DNA of 64,000 nt from Gemmatimonadota bacterium (GTDB taxonomy: Bacteria; Gemmatimonadota; Gemmatimonadetes; Longimicrobiales; Gaopeijiaceae). The notes beneath the pieces are model-generated. The model ran no database searches and was not told where the DNA came from. It was given only the letters and a program-made list of their open reading frames with translations. Position numbers and translations under genes: made by a program. How positions within the stretch are numbered: position 1 is the first letter of the stretch; every line of letters starts with the position of its first letter. This document shows positions 29,000 to 36,376 of this stretch, piece by piece. The stretch lies in the NCBI GenBank assembly GCA_028873815.1, contig JAPPNN010000063.1, positions 1 through 64,000 on the forward strand. Reading direction: 5' to 3'.

Positions 29000-30039
29000 C
29001 CGCGAACAGGCTTGCGCGCCAGGAAACAGTAGAGCGGCGAGAAGATCCCGGTTCTCCCGCCGGCGACATAGGCGTCTGCAGTCCGATCCATGAGTTCGAC
29101 AACCTCTGCCGATCCCCTGGGGAACACCCGCAGAAGCTCGGCCAGCCTGGATCCCCAGAAAAACATCTTGCGACCCATGGGAGCCTGGACGAGAGCGGTG
29201 CCGAGCCACCCACGGCGGGCCTCCATGGGCTGATACCACGGCGTGGTCGGACCCGTCTCGTCGACAGCGAGGTCGGCCGCCTCCAGGACCTCGAATCCCG
29301 CGGTTTCGAGGGCCCGGTCCACCTCCCCAAACGTTGCGATATCCTGGAGCGCGATGCCGTGCATTAGTTCCCGCTTGATGGCCCGGTGGCGATCGTCGTC
29401 GGGATTGTACATGTCCGTCATGCACATTTCCTGGCCCCAGAAAAGGGCTCCGGGCTTCAGCACACGTTGGATTTCGGCAAACGCGCGCGCCTTGTCGGGA
29501 GCATGGCAGGTCGATTCGATCGCGTAGCCCCGGTCGAAGGTCGCGTCCGCGATGGAACTCATATTCATGAAGCTGCAAGCGAGACAGTCGATCATGTGAT
29601 CGAGCCCCGCCTCGGCATTCAGCGACCTGGCCTTGCTCAGCTGGATTTCACTGCTGTTGATTCCCAATACCCGGACCCCGGCCTCACGGGCGACGCGGCG
29701 CATTGGACCTCCGATCCCGCACCCGATGTCGGCCACCGTCATGCCTTCACGCAGTTCCAGCTTGGCGATCATCTGCCGCTGGTGCCGGATCTTCGAGTCC
29801 TTCAGGCTCTCGCCGGGCGACAGCGGCGCGAAGTGCAGGGATTCTCCCCAGCCGAAGACCATCAATTCGCTGCAAAGGTCGTAGTATTCCGCTACGGTCC
29901 GGGTATGGTCGTAATCGGCTGCGCCCCCATCCGCGGCCAACGCTCTGTCCGTCCATCCTTCGAAGTCCCGCACGCGACGGCTGACGTTCGTCTTGCCGAA
30001 CGCGGCCTTCAGTCCACCGGATAGTCGACGCAATTGCAT
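28996..30039 (-). CDS. Sterol C-24 methyltransferase-like enzyme (ERG6/SMT family)
   Basis: The 347-residue protein aligns end to end with eukaryotic sterol C-24 methyltransferases from memory of yeast Erg6. It has the sterol-binding motif FGWGESLHFAP (62-72), the SAM site ADIGCGIGGP (103-112), YAIESTCHAP (172-181) and LKPGALFWGQE. A full SMT C-terminal domain ends VAGGRTGIFSPLYCFLARKP. SMTs move a methyl group from S-adenosylmethionine to C24 of the sterol side chain. ATG at 30039 follows AGGA at normal spacing. A P450 and a transporter lie alongside, and a Rieske sterol-like oxygenase 8 kb away. A non-sterol substrate such as a tocopherol-like or other isoprenoid remains possible, but the C-terminal match argues against it. 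Confidence 0.87.
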   Translation of the reverse strand: MQLRRLSGGLKAAFGKTNVSRRVRDFEGWTDRALAADGGAADYDHTRTVAEYYDLCSELMVFGWGESLHFAPLSPGESLKDSKIRHQRQMIAKLELREGMTVADIGCGIGGPMRRVAREAGVRVLGINSSEIQLSKARSLNAEAGLDHMIDCLACSFMNMSSIADATFDRGYAIESTCHAPDKARAFAEIQRVLKPGALFWGQEMCMTDMYNPDDDRHRAIKRELMHGIALQDIATFGEVDRALETAGFEVLEAADLAVDETGPTTPWYQPMEARRGWLGTALVQAPMGRKMFFWGSRLAELLRVFPRGSAEVVELMDRTADAYVAGGRTGIFSPLYCFLARKPVRG

Positions 30040-30103
30040 GGCAGATCCTGGCGAGGCGCTGGCGGTGGTCCGACCAGGCGCATTCGCATGTGCGTGTCGA
30101 TGA

Positions 30104-32716
30104 TCATTGAAAACCTCTCGGGGTGAGCCTCAACACGGCGGTCACGCGGCCCGCCGCGCCGGCAAGGCTGACCCGGATGGCGCCGCCCGAGCGGCTCGAC
30201 ACGGTCACGTGGGCATCGGCCGTAACCGCGTCGACCGGCGTGCCGAAGAGACGGACGTCGTAGTCACGACCCGCCGTACCCTCGATCGTCAGCAGCCATC
30301 CGTCGCCGTCGGCGGTCAGGTCGATGATGCGCAGGCCCGTGCTCCGCTGGCCCGGCTGCAAGTCGATGCGCGGGGGTGCGACGGCGAGGCCACCGCGCCA
30401 GGTCACCGTGAACACGCCGTCGGCGGACTCGGTCAGCGTCTCATTTGTCGCCCCCACCGGCACATCCGGCACGAAATCGATGTCCACCGGCGGTCCGTCC
30501 GTGCCGACGATCACGCGCTGCTCTCCGCCGGTTCCGGTCCAGCGCCGCGTGATGTCCACATCGACCGTCGCATCACCAACCCGCAATCCGCGCACCTTCG
30601 CCCCGTCCCAATCCGCCGGCAGCTGCGGAGCCAGCCGTGCCCGGCCGTTGGGCGCGTCCGGTTCCCACCCGAAGACGCCGCGGAGCAGCGGCGTCACCAG
30701 CATCGAGGTCGCGAAGAACTGGTGCGGCACCGTCTGATCGAGGGGCTGGTAGAAGCTTCCCGAAAAGAGCTCGCCGTGGCGGCCGAGGCTCCAGTCGAAG
30801 GTCATCTGCTTGACCGCGTCCATCAGGTGGAATCCCGCCCACGGGCGCCGGTAGCGGTACTGCGCCCACGACGCGAAGCCGGTCACAAAGGGCCACACGG
30901 TGCCCATGTTGTACTGGAGCGGGTCGTAAAGCTCGCTCTCGGTCGAAAGCATGTGCGCGCCCCAGTCCGACGACACGCGGTCGCCCGCGATCAGCGCCAG
31001 CGTCGACCTGGCCCGCTCATCCTCGAGCAGTCCGAAGGCCGCCGCCGTGGCCGGCCACACGGTCAGGTTGTCGTTGGTGCCGCCGCCGGCCAGGATGCCG
31101 AACGCGTGGTGGCCCACGTCGGGGCGCCAGTACGCGTTGTTCAGCGTCGCGCGCGCGGTTGGCGCGATCCGCGCGGCCTGCGCCGCCAGCTCCCCGTCGC
31201 CCAGATGCTCCGCCATCACCAGCGTGCCCTCCAGCGCGGCCACCCACACGCCCGCCAGGTAGATGTCCTGGTGCAGTGCCTCGCCCAGCCCGCCGACCTC
31301 GACCGCGCCCAGCCCGCCCACAGTGTTCTCGATGATCCCGTCGCCGTCGGTCTCCGCGCTCAGGCACCACGCCCACGCGCGCGTGTACGCCGGCCACAGC
31401 TCGCGCAGCAGCTCGTCGTCGCCGCTGGCCAGCCAATACTGGTACACCGCGAACATCCAGTGAGGCGTCGTGTCGGCGTGGTAGTAGGCGTAGGGGTAGG
31501 TGTCGAACCAGTCGATGTGAGCCGCGGCCTGCGAGATCTCGTGGGTGATCTTGCCGTCGCCGCGCTGGTACTTGGCGAGAAACGCGAGTTCCTCGGCCAC
31601 CAGTTCCCACTGGCCCAGAGCGTCCATCGCGTAGGTGTTCATCATGGCGTCGCCGCCGAAGAACCAGCCGAAGCCCGGTCGCCCGCCGTCGCCCGACAGT
31701 CCCCAGCCGGCGACGAAGCCGCACCCCAGGTCCGGGTTGCAGACGCGCTGTTCCTCCAGGTTGATCTTGGCCCACTCGAGCGCCAGGTCGAGCAGCGGAT
31801 CGGGCGTCTCGATCGAGGCGGTATTCGCCAGCACGGAGTCCGCCCACGCACGGGTGTCCCGATAAAGCATCTCCGCGCCCGCAATCAGCCGTCCGTACCG
31901 CGCAAACACCGTATCGCGCGGCGCCGTCCCCGCCGCCACCGCGATCGGAATGAACTCCGCCCGCGCGCGCTCCGGATCCACCGGGATCACCATCGTGCGC
32001 GGCGCCTCGCCCAGCTGGTGCGCCGGATGCTCGACCGAGTTGGTCGCCCACGGCGAGCCCACCACGGCGTTGCGCGTCTGCAGACTCTCGGAGAGCACGA
32101 AGACGCGCCGGTCCCCGTCCCAGTACGCGTATTGCCCGCCCAGCGACCCCGGCCACATGTAGTTGAGCACCGGGTGGAACTCGGCGACGATCTCCATCGG
32201 CTCCGGGCTGTCGACCTCGAGCAGCACCAGGAGGCCGGTCGCGGCGGTGTCCCTGGGCGCGAGGATGTGCTGCCGCACCTGAAACGCCGCGTGGCTGTAA
32301 GTGATCGTCGCCATCTCGGGCCGCACATGCAGCGTGCGCGCCACCTGCCCGCCGGGAATCGGGGCACCGTAACCGGATGTCGAGAAAGCGAGGCGGAAGC
32401 CGCTGCCCACCTTGAGCGGATGCACCCACAGCTCGGCCTCGCCCGTTTCCAGCCCGAGCCAGGCCGCACGGGGGCCGGTCACGCCGAGGTATTCGCCGGG
32501 ACGCACGGGGCCGGTCAGCTCGATGGGCGACGGCGCGATCACAAAGCGCGGGACAGACAGCGCGGCAAGGTCGCCGGGCGAGGGGTCGGGGAGGCGCTGG
32601 GCCGCAGTGGGGTTGGGGTGGGGGGCGAGTAGCGCGAAGATGGCCGCCGCGGTCAGGATCCGGGCCAGCGCCGGGGTGGGGCGGGCGGCGGGACGGGGGG
32701 AGGGGGGAGATCTCAT
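30104..32716 (-). CDS. Secreted glycogen-debranching-like six-hairpin glycosidase
   Basis: The 870-residue protein has a signal sequence (LTAAAIFALLAPHPNPTAAQ region at about 15-38), a beta-rich N-terminal domain (about 50-280) and an (alpha/alpha)6 barrel. The barrel shows FGWFFGGDAMMNTYAMDAL, TPHWMFAVYQYWLASGDDEL and DPLQYNMGTVWPFVTGF. A C-terminal beta-sandwich follows. It resembles amylo-alpha-1,6-glucosidase/GDE_C and related GH15/63-like hydrolases; the exact substrate is unknown. Start at 32716 was chosen because it begins just before the signal sequence; an ATG at 32818 would add 34 Arg/Gly-rich residues. Export implies action on extracellular glucan or glycan. Confidence 0.8.
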   Translation of the reverse strand: MRSPPSPRPAARPTPALARILTAAAIFALLAPHPNPTAAQRLPDPSPGDLAALSVPRFVIAPSPIELTGPVRPGEYLGVTGPRAAWLGLETGEAELWVHPLKVGSGFRLAFSTSGYGAPIPGGQVARTLHVRPEMATITYSHAAFQVRQHILAPRDTAATGLLVLLEVDSPEPMEIVAEFHPVLNYMWPGSLGGQYAYWDGDRRVFVLSESLQTRNAVVGSPWATNSVEHPAHQLGEAPRTMVIPVDPERARAEFIPIAVAAGTAPRDTVFARYGRLIAGAEMLYRDTRAWADSVLANTASIETPDPLLDLALEWAKINLEEQRVCNPDLGCGFVAGWGLSGDGGRPGFGWFFGGDAMMNTYAMDALGQWELVAEELAFLAKYQRGDGKITHEISQAAAHIDWFDTYPYAYYHADTTPHWMFAVYQYWLASGDDELLRELWPAYTRAWAWCLSAETDGDGIIENTVGGLGAVEVGGLGEALHQDIYLAGVWVAALEGTLVMAEHLGDGELAAQAARIAPTARATLNNAYWRPDVGHHAFGILAGGGTNDNLTVWPATAAAFGLLEDERARSTLALIAGDRVSSDWGAHMLSTESELYDPLQYNMGTVWPFVTGFASWAQYRYRRPWAGFHLMDAVKQMTFDWSLGRHGELFSGSFYQPLDQTVPHQFFATSMLVTPLLRGVFGWEPDAPNGRARLAPQLPADWDGAKVRGLRVGDATVDVDITRRWTGTGGEQRVIVGTDGPPVDIDFVPDVPVGATNETLTESADGVFTVTWRGGLAVAPPRIDLQPGQRSTGLRIIDLTADGDGWLLTIEGTAGRDYDVRLFGTPVDAVTADAHVTVSSRSGGAIRVSLAGAAGRVTAVLRLTPRGFQ

Positions 32717-32814
32717 CCGGCGGCGGCCTCGGGCTCGTTGTGCGTGACCAATGGCTAGAGCAGGCCTCTGAATTCCTGCTCCGTGAGACCGGCGTCCTGG
32801 ACGATGCGACCCAG

Positions 32815-32979
32815 TCATTGCTCCCTGCGGTTCATCGCTTCGATCTCAAGTTCGAGGTCCCTCTTGGCCGCCTCGAGTCCGCTCTCTCTGCCGCCACCGC
32901 CAAGCCGCTTAAGTGATCGGACTCCCAGATACACTCCTCCTGCTACGATCCCGAGCACCAGCAGTTCGCCAATTCCCAT
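32815..32979 (-). CDS. Small single-pass membrane protein with coiled-coil tail
   Basis: A 54-residue reading frame begins MGIGELLVLGIVAGGVYLGV, a membrane helix at about 4-20. A Gly/Arg linker and a charged helix (EAAKRDLELEIEAMNRREQ) follow. I know no family name for it. The codons after its TGA stop remain open and amino-acid-like for 19 codons (starting LGRIVQDAGLTEQEF, ending at a TAG), so the true product may once have been longer. It lies between the secreted glycosidase and the beta-propeller genes on the same strand. No strong Shine-Dalgarno is visible, so confidence is modest. Confidence 0.45.
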   Translation of the reverse strand: MGIGELLVLGIVAGGVYLGVRSLKRLGGGGRESGLEAAKRDLELEIEAMNRREQ

Positions 32980-33053
32980 TGTGATCGGCACAATTCCGCT
33001 CCTCGATCAAGTCCACCGGTCGACGACAATGCGCCAAGCTCGCTTGGATACCA

Positions 33054-34271
33054 CTACCGACGCAACCGCCAAACCCGCGGATGCTGCACGTCGAATTCGC
33101 TGGTCCACACCCCGAGGATCTCGTCCTCGCCGACCTCCGTGACCCTGAAGCTTGCGGGGATCTCCACGCTTCCAAGCCAGGCGCCGTCGGAGGCAAGCAC
33201 CACCCAGTGCTCCGGTCCGCCGCGTTCGCTCTGTCCCAGAAACGGCCGCAGCCAGACCGCACCGGTCGGGTCGACCAGCATGTCTGCGTAGGCCGGGCGG
33301 GTCTCCGGCGACGGCATGTCTTCGATCGCCTGGACAAAGAAAGGCGGCAGTGACGTGACCCCCGGGGGAAGCGGAATGTCGAGACGGGCGTTTCGTTCGA
33401 CCGCGACCTGGTCGGGGGTCAGAGCCAGCGGGTAGTCCGGGATGCGGAGAATGCGGACGGTTTCGCCGCTCGCGCTGTTCGCCTCGATCTGCATCTCGTC
33501 GGAGCTGCCTGTGAAGATTCGTCCGTCGTGCACATCCAGCACCGACTCCTTCCCGAAGAGCGGAGGCCCGCTCAGCATATCGGCCACGTACATCTCGGAG
33601 CCCGGCGTCCCCCCGATACTGTCCCGCCGACCTCCCTCCAGGTCATACGCCAGCAGGACCTCCGGCGGCCGGATAACACCGTACACCTCGGGGTAGTGGG
33701 TCACCGCCCGCACGATCATCGTGCCGCTGCCCAGGTAGCGAATGTCCGTGACATCGTCGTCGAGCTGCACGGTGCGAATGTGCTGCAGACCGGAACCGAA
33801 GAGTGTCACCCGGGACCGGATATCCCGCGCCAGCAGCGAATCGCCCACGACTTCCACCTGCTGCAGGTTCGCGAACTCGCCCGGTCCCTCGCCGTGCCCG
33901 CCGGCGGCGCCGACGAAGCTGCCGTCGGCCGAGAACGTCCTGATCTCGTTCGACCCACGGTTGACCACGACGATGCCCCCATCCGGCAGCCGCTTGACGT
34001 CCCGCACCTGGTAGAAGTTGTGCGGATCGCCGGTGCCTGACTCCGCCAGGTCGAGCAGGGGTTCCGGGTCGACGCGCCAGTGCGCCGAATCGCCCCAGGC
34101 GGGCCCGAAGGACTCGACGATCGTGATGCCGGTGCTGTCGCGCTGCACCGTCAGCGGGGGACCGCCGTCGGAGGGAGCGCAGGCGGGGAGCACGCACGCG
34201 ATCAAGGCGCAGGTGCCGACTCGCGTCAACCGGGTGGAGAGCGGGTTGCATGCGGCAAGCACGGATGTCAT
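33054..34271 (-). CDS. Six-bladed beta-propeller lipoprotein (copy 2)
   Basis: The 405-residue protein has a signal peptide ending in a lipobox-like LPAC, then repeated propeller blades with motifs such as LPDGGIVVVNRGSNEIRTF, FSADGSFVGAAGGHGEGPGEF and DPTGAVWLRPF. It belongs to the NHL/6-bladed beta-propeller lipoproteins common in Gemmatimonadota and Bacteroidota. These probably act as extracellular binding or scaffold proteins; no enzymatic residues are evident. Its ATG overlaps the stop of the upstream paralogue (ATGA) and is preceded by GGAAAGGGA. It is clearly a tandem duplicate of the neighbour. Confidence 0.82.
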   Translation of the reverse strand: MTSVLAACNPLSTRLTRVGTCALIACVLPACAPSDGGPPLTVQRDSTGITIVESFGPAWGDSAHWRVDPEPLLDLAESGTGDPHNFYQVRDVKRLPDGGIVVVNRGSNEIRTFSADGSFVGAAGGHGEGPGEFANLQQVEVVGDSLLARDIRSRVTLFGSGLQHIRTVQLDDDVTDIRYLGSGTMIVRAVTHYPEVYGVIRPPEVLLAYDLEGGRRDSIGGTPGSEMYVADMLSGPPLFGKESVLDVHDGRIFTGSSDEMQIEANSASGETVRILRIPDYPLALTPDQVAVERNARLDIPLPPGVTSLPPFFVQAIEDMPSPETRPAYADMLVDPTGAVWLRPFLGQSERGGPEHWVVLASDGAWLGSVEIPASFRVTEVGEDEILGVWTSEFDVQHPRVWRLRR

Positions 34272-35503
34272 TCGCCGTCCCTTTCCAGGCGCAGCACCCG
34301 CGGATGCTGCACGTCCAGTTCGTCGTGCCAGACGCCCAGCACCTCGTCGATGCCGATGTCCCACACGTGAAAATCCTCGGGTACCTCCACGCTGCCGAGC
34401 CACCGGCCGCCGGGATCCAGCACCAGCCAGGACTCGGGTCCGCCGCCCTCGCTCATCCCGCGGAAGGGCCGCAGCCAGATCGCGCCCGTGGGATCGACGA
34501 TCATGTCGGCGTAGGCGGGCCGGGTAGTGGGCAGCGGCATGTCCTCGATCAGCTGGCGAAACCGCGGGGGCATCGGCCGGCCCTGAGGAGTGGTTGTGTC
34601 CAGGCGGGCATCGCGCTCGGCGACGGCCCGCGCCTCGCTCACCGTCAGGGCGTACGGCGCCAGGCGCAGGATCCTCACCGTGTCGCCGGTCGCGGTCATC
34701 TCCTCCACCTGCATCCGGTCGGAGGATCCGGTGAAGATGCGGTCGCCGTGGGTGTCGACGACGGCCTTCTTCTGAAAAAGAGGCACGATGCGCATGTCGC
34801 CGACGAAGTAATCCTCGTAGCCCGGAGTCCAGCCGATGCTGTCGCCGCCGCTCCCGTCGAGCCGGTACGTGCGGAGGGTCTCGGGGACGCGGGTCAGGCG
34901 GCCGAGTTCGGGGATCGGGGGAACGATGCGCGCGACGAGGCGTCCGGCTTCGATGGCGTGGACGGCGTGTGTCCTGCGGGCCAGACGCGTCTCGCGGATC
35001 AGGACCGGACCGGGGCCGAAGACGCTGATCACACCGTCCCGGTCGACCACCAGGATCGTGTCGCCCGCCACCTCCAGCTGCTGCGCGTTGATGAATTCGC
35101 CGGGCCCCTGCCCCTGCCTGGATCCGCCGAACGAGCCTGCGAAGCCGCCGTCGGCCGAGAACTGCCGGATCTCGTCGGAGCCCGCGTTCAGGACGACGAG
35201 GGACCCGTCCGGGAGCCGCCTCATGCCGCGCACCTGGTAGAAGCTGTGCGCGTCGCCGGTGCCGGATTCGGCCAGGTCGAGGACCGGTTCGGGGTCGATG
35301 CGCCACGCGTTCGGATCCGCCGAACCCGTCTGCGCGGGATTCCCCCAGGCGGGCCGGACGGACTCGACGATCTTGATGCCGGCGCTGTCGCGCTGGATCG
35401 ATGGCGGGGGACCGTCGCCGCCGGGGGTGCAGGCGTGTAGGATTACGCCCGCGGTGGCCAACAGGAGGCGTTTGCCCCTGCCGGACAGTTGGGGCCGCCC
35501 CAC
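34268..35503 (-). CDS. Six-bladed beta-propeller lipoprotein (copy 1)
   Basis: This paralogue of the next gene shares the opening (IQRDSAGIKIVESVRPAWG), the DPEPVLDLAESGTGDAHSFY block and the ends DPTGAIWLRPF and LGVWHDELDVQHPR. The GTG at 35503 gives 411 residues with a signal segment and lipobox-like LHAC at about 27. An ATG at 35554 would put the N-terminus inside the AT-rich palindromic promoter shared with the divergent antitoxin gene, so I consider it unlikely. Function is unknown beyond an envelope-anchored propeller. It is translationally coupled to the second copy by an ATGA overlap. Confidence 0.78.
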   Translation of the reverse strand: MGRPQLSGRGKRLLLATAGVILHACTPGGDGPPPSIQRDSAGIKIVESVRPAWGNPAQTGSADPNAWRIDPEPVLDLAESGTGDAHSFYQVRGMRRLPDGSLVVLNAGSDEIRQFSADGGFAGSFGGSRQGQGPGEFINAQQLEVAGDTILVVDRDGVISVFGPGPVLIRETRLARRTHAVHAIEAGRLVARIVPPIPELGRLTRVPETLRTYRLDGSGGDSIGWTPGYEDYFVGDMRIVPLFQKKAVVDTHGDRIFTGSSDRMQVEEMTATGDTVRILRLAPYALTVSEARAVAERDARLDTTTPQGRPMPPRFRQLIEDMPLPTTRPAYADMIVDPTGAIWLRPFRGMSEGGGPESWLVLDPGGRWLGSVEVPEDFHVWDIGIDEVLGVWHDELDVQHPRVLRLERDGE

Positions 35504-35509
35504 GACGCG

Positions 35510-35550
35510 TTGGCGCTGGGATATGCTACTATTATAATAGCAAAATGCTA
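35510..35550 (+). promoter_or_regulatory. Promoter/operator of the VapBC-like pair
   Basis: TTGGCG (35510-35515) and TATAAT (35533-35538) are spaced by 17 bp, a near-consensus sigma-70 promoter for the antitoxin gene at 35578. The -10 lies in the perfect palindrome CTATTATAATAG (35529-35540). ATGCTA occurs directly on both sides (35523-35528 and 35545-35550). The arrangement suits autoregulation by the ribbon-helix-helix antitoxin. The palindrome also offers a -10 for the divergent propeller gene, though without a good -35. Confidence 0.6.
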
Positions 35551-35577
35551 TCATTGGGCGCTTGAAGGAGGTGGAGG

Positions 35578-35868
35578 ATGGCGGACGTGGCCATCCGGGG
35601 AGTCCCGGACGAGTTGCACCTGGAACTTAAGGCGGCGGCGGAGAGAAATCACCGCAGCCTCAACGGAGAGATCGTCGCGAGGCTGGCGGCCTCGGTCCGC
35701 ACGGCGCCGGTCGATGCCATCACCCTCCTGGAGCGCATCCAGCGGCGGCACCGGACGCTCGGCCCGATCGAGCTGGGCGAGACGGCGCTGCGCGGCCTTC
35801 AGGACGAAGGCCGAATCACACCGGGACGGAAGGACGCGCGCAGCACCCCGTGGACGGGCGGCGAATGA
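35578..35868 (+). CDS. FitA/Arc-type ribbon-helix-helix antitoxin
   Basis: The 96-residue protein begins MADVAIRGVPDELHLELKAAAERNHRSLNGEIVARL, a typical FitA/Arc ribbon-helix-helix DNA-binding domain. The C-terminal half should wrap around and neutralise the toxin. GGAGGTGGAGG precedes the ATG. Its stop overlaps the toxin start (ATGA). In this family the antitoxin represses its own promoter alone and with the toxin, and a palindromic promoter lies just upstream. The toxin next to it looks degenerate, so this may now act as a plain repressor. Confidence 0.85.
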   Translation: MADVAIRGVPDELHLELKAAAERNHRSLNGEIVARLAASVRTAPVDAITLLERIQRRHRTLGPIELGETALRGLQDEGRITPGRKDARSTPWTGGE

Positions 35869-36260
35869 TCGCCGTCGACACGAGCGTGATTGCGCGGCTG
35901 GTCGTGGGCGGCCGCGACGGCGCGGAGGCGGCCCGGCTCTTTCGGCAGGATCCGGAGTGGGCCGGCCCCGCGAGCCTGATGAGCGGGGTGCGCCGCGTGT
36001 TGATCGGGCTGGTGCGCGGACGGTCGATCACGGTCGACCAGGCGAAAGCCATGTGCGACGACGCGGCCCTGGCGCTGGGCGGGAGGATCGTGACCGTCCC
36101 GTCGGCGCGGGTGCTCGATGCCGCGCTGGAGTGCGGGCTGTCGGCCGAGCAAGCCGAGTTCGTGGTGGTGGCGCGGGAACTGGGCGTGCCGCTGGCGACG
36201 GGCGACCGGGCGGTTCTGAGCGCGGCGCGGGACGTGGCGATTTGGGTGGGCACGGGATAG
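35865..36260 (+). CDS. VapC-like PIN-domain toxin with missing acidic residues
   Basis: PIN toxins are Mg2+-dependent RNases that use a cluster of four acidic residues. The 131-residue protein starts MIAVDTSVIARL with the first Asp, and the last acidic site is in LATGDRAVL. At the second site, where relatives usually read ...SE(F/L)RNVL, this protein has LMSGVRRVL (Gly for Glu). At the third, relatives read SAYDxEFV and this has SAEQAEFV (Gln for Asp). Two of the four acids therefore appear lost, so it is likely inactive as a nuclease. The start overlaps the antitoxin stop. Confidence 0.8.
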   Translation: MIAVDTSVIARLVVGGRDGAEAARLFRQDPEWAGPASLMSGVRRVLIGLVRGRSITVDQAKAMCDDAALALGGRIVTVPSARVLDAALECGLSAEQAEFVVVARELGVPLATGDRAVLSAARDVAIWVGTG

Positions 36261-36280
36261 GGGTTTGCGTATTGTCTATC

Positions 36281-36318
36281 GCAACTGTTGCAATCATATA
36301 ATCATAATCGTTGCAATC
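36281..36318 (+). promoter_or_regulatory. AT-rich repeat/promoter region before the ATPase gene
   Basis: GCAACTGTTGC (36281-36291) is an 11-nt inverted repeat. GTTGCAATC occurs twice (36287-36295 and 36310-36318). TATAAT is at 36297-36302 with TTGTCT at 36272-36277 (19-bp spacing). This is a plausible promoter with repeat-type binding sites for the ATPase gene starting at 36377. Confidence 0.4.
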
Positions 36319-36376
36319 GTACGAATGACCCATTAGACTGTATCCTCGGCCGCTTCGCAAAACCGGGAACTCGTCA

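Noticed and set aside
30009-30107. 32-codon open frame (MIIDTHMRMRLVG...) between the glycosidase and methyltransferase genes
   Set aside because: It overlaps both neighbours and has no convincing ribosome-binding site or recognisable sequence.
33000-33053. Possible extra gene between the propeller genes and the small membrane protein
   Set aside because: The stretch is only about 50-75 nt on the relevant strand and shows no start or motif.
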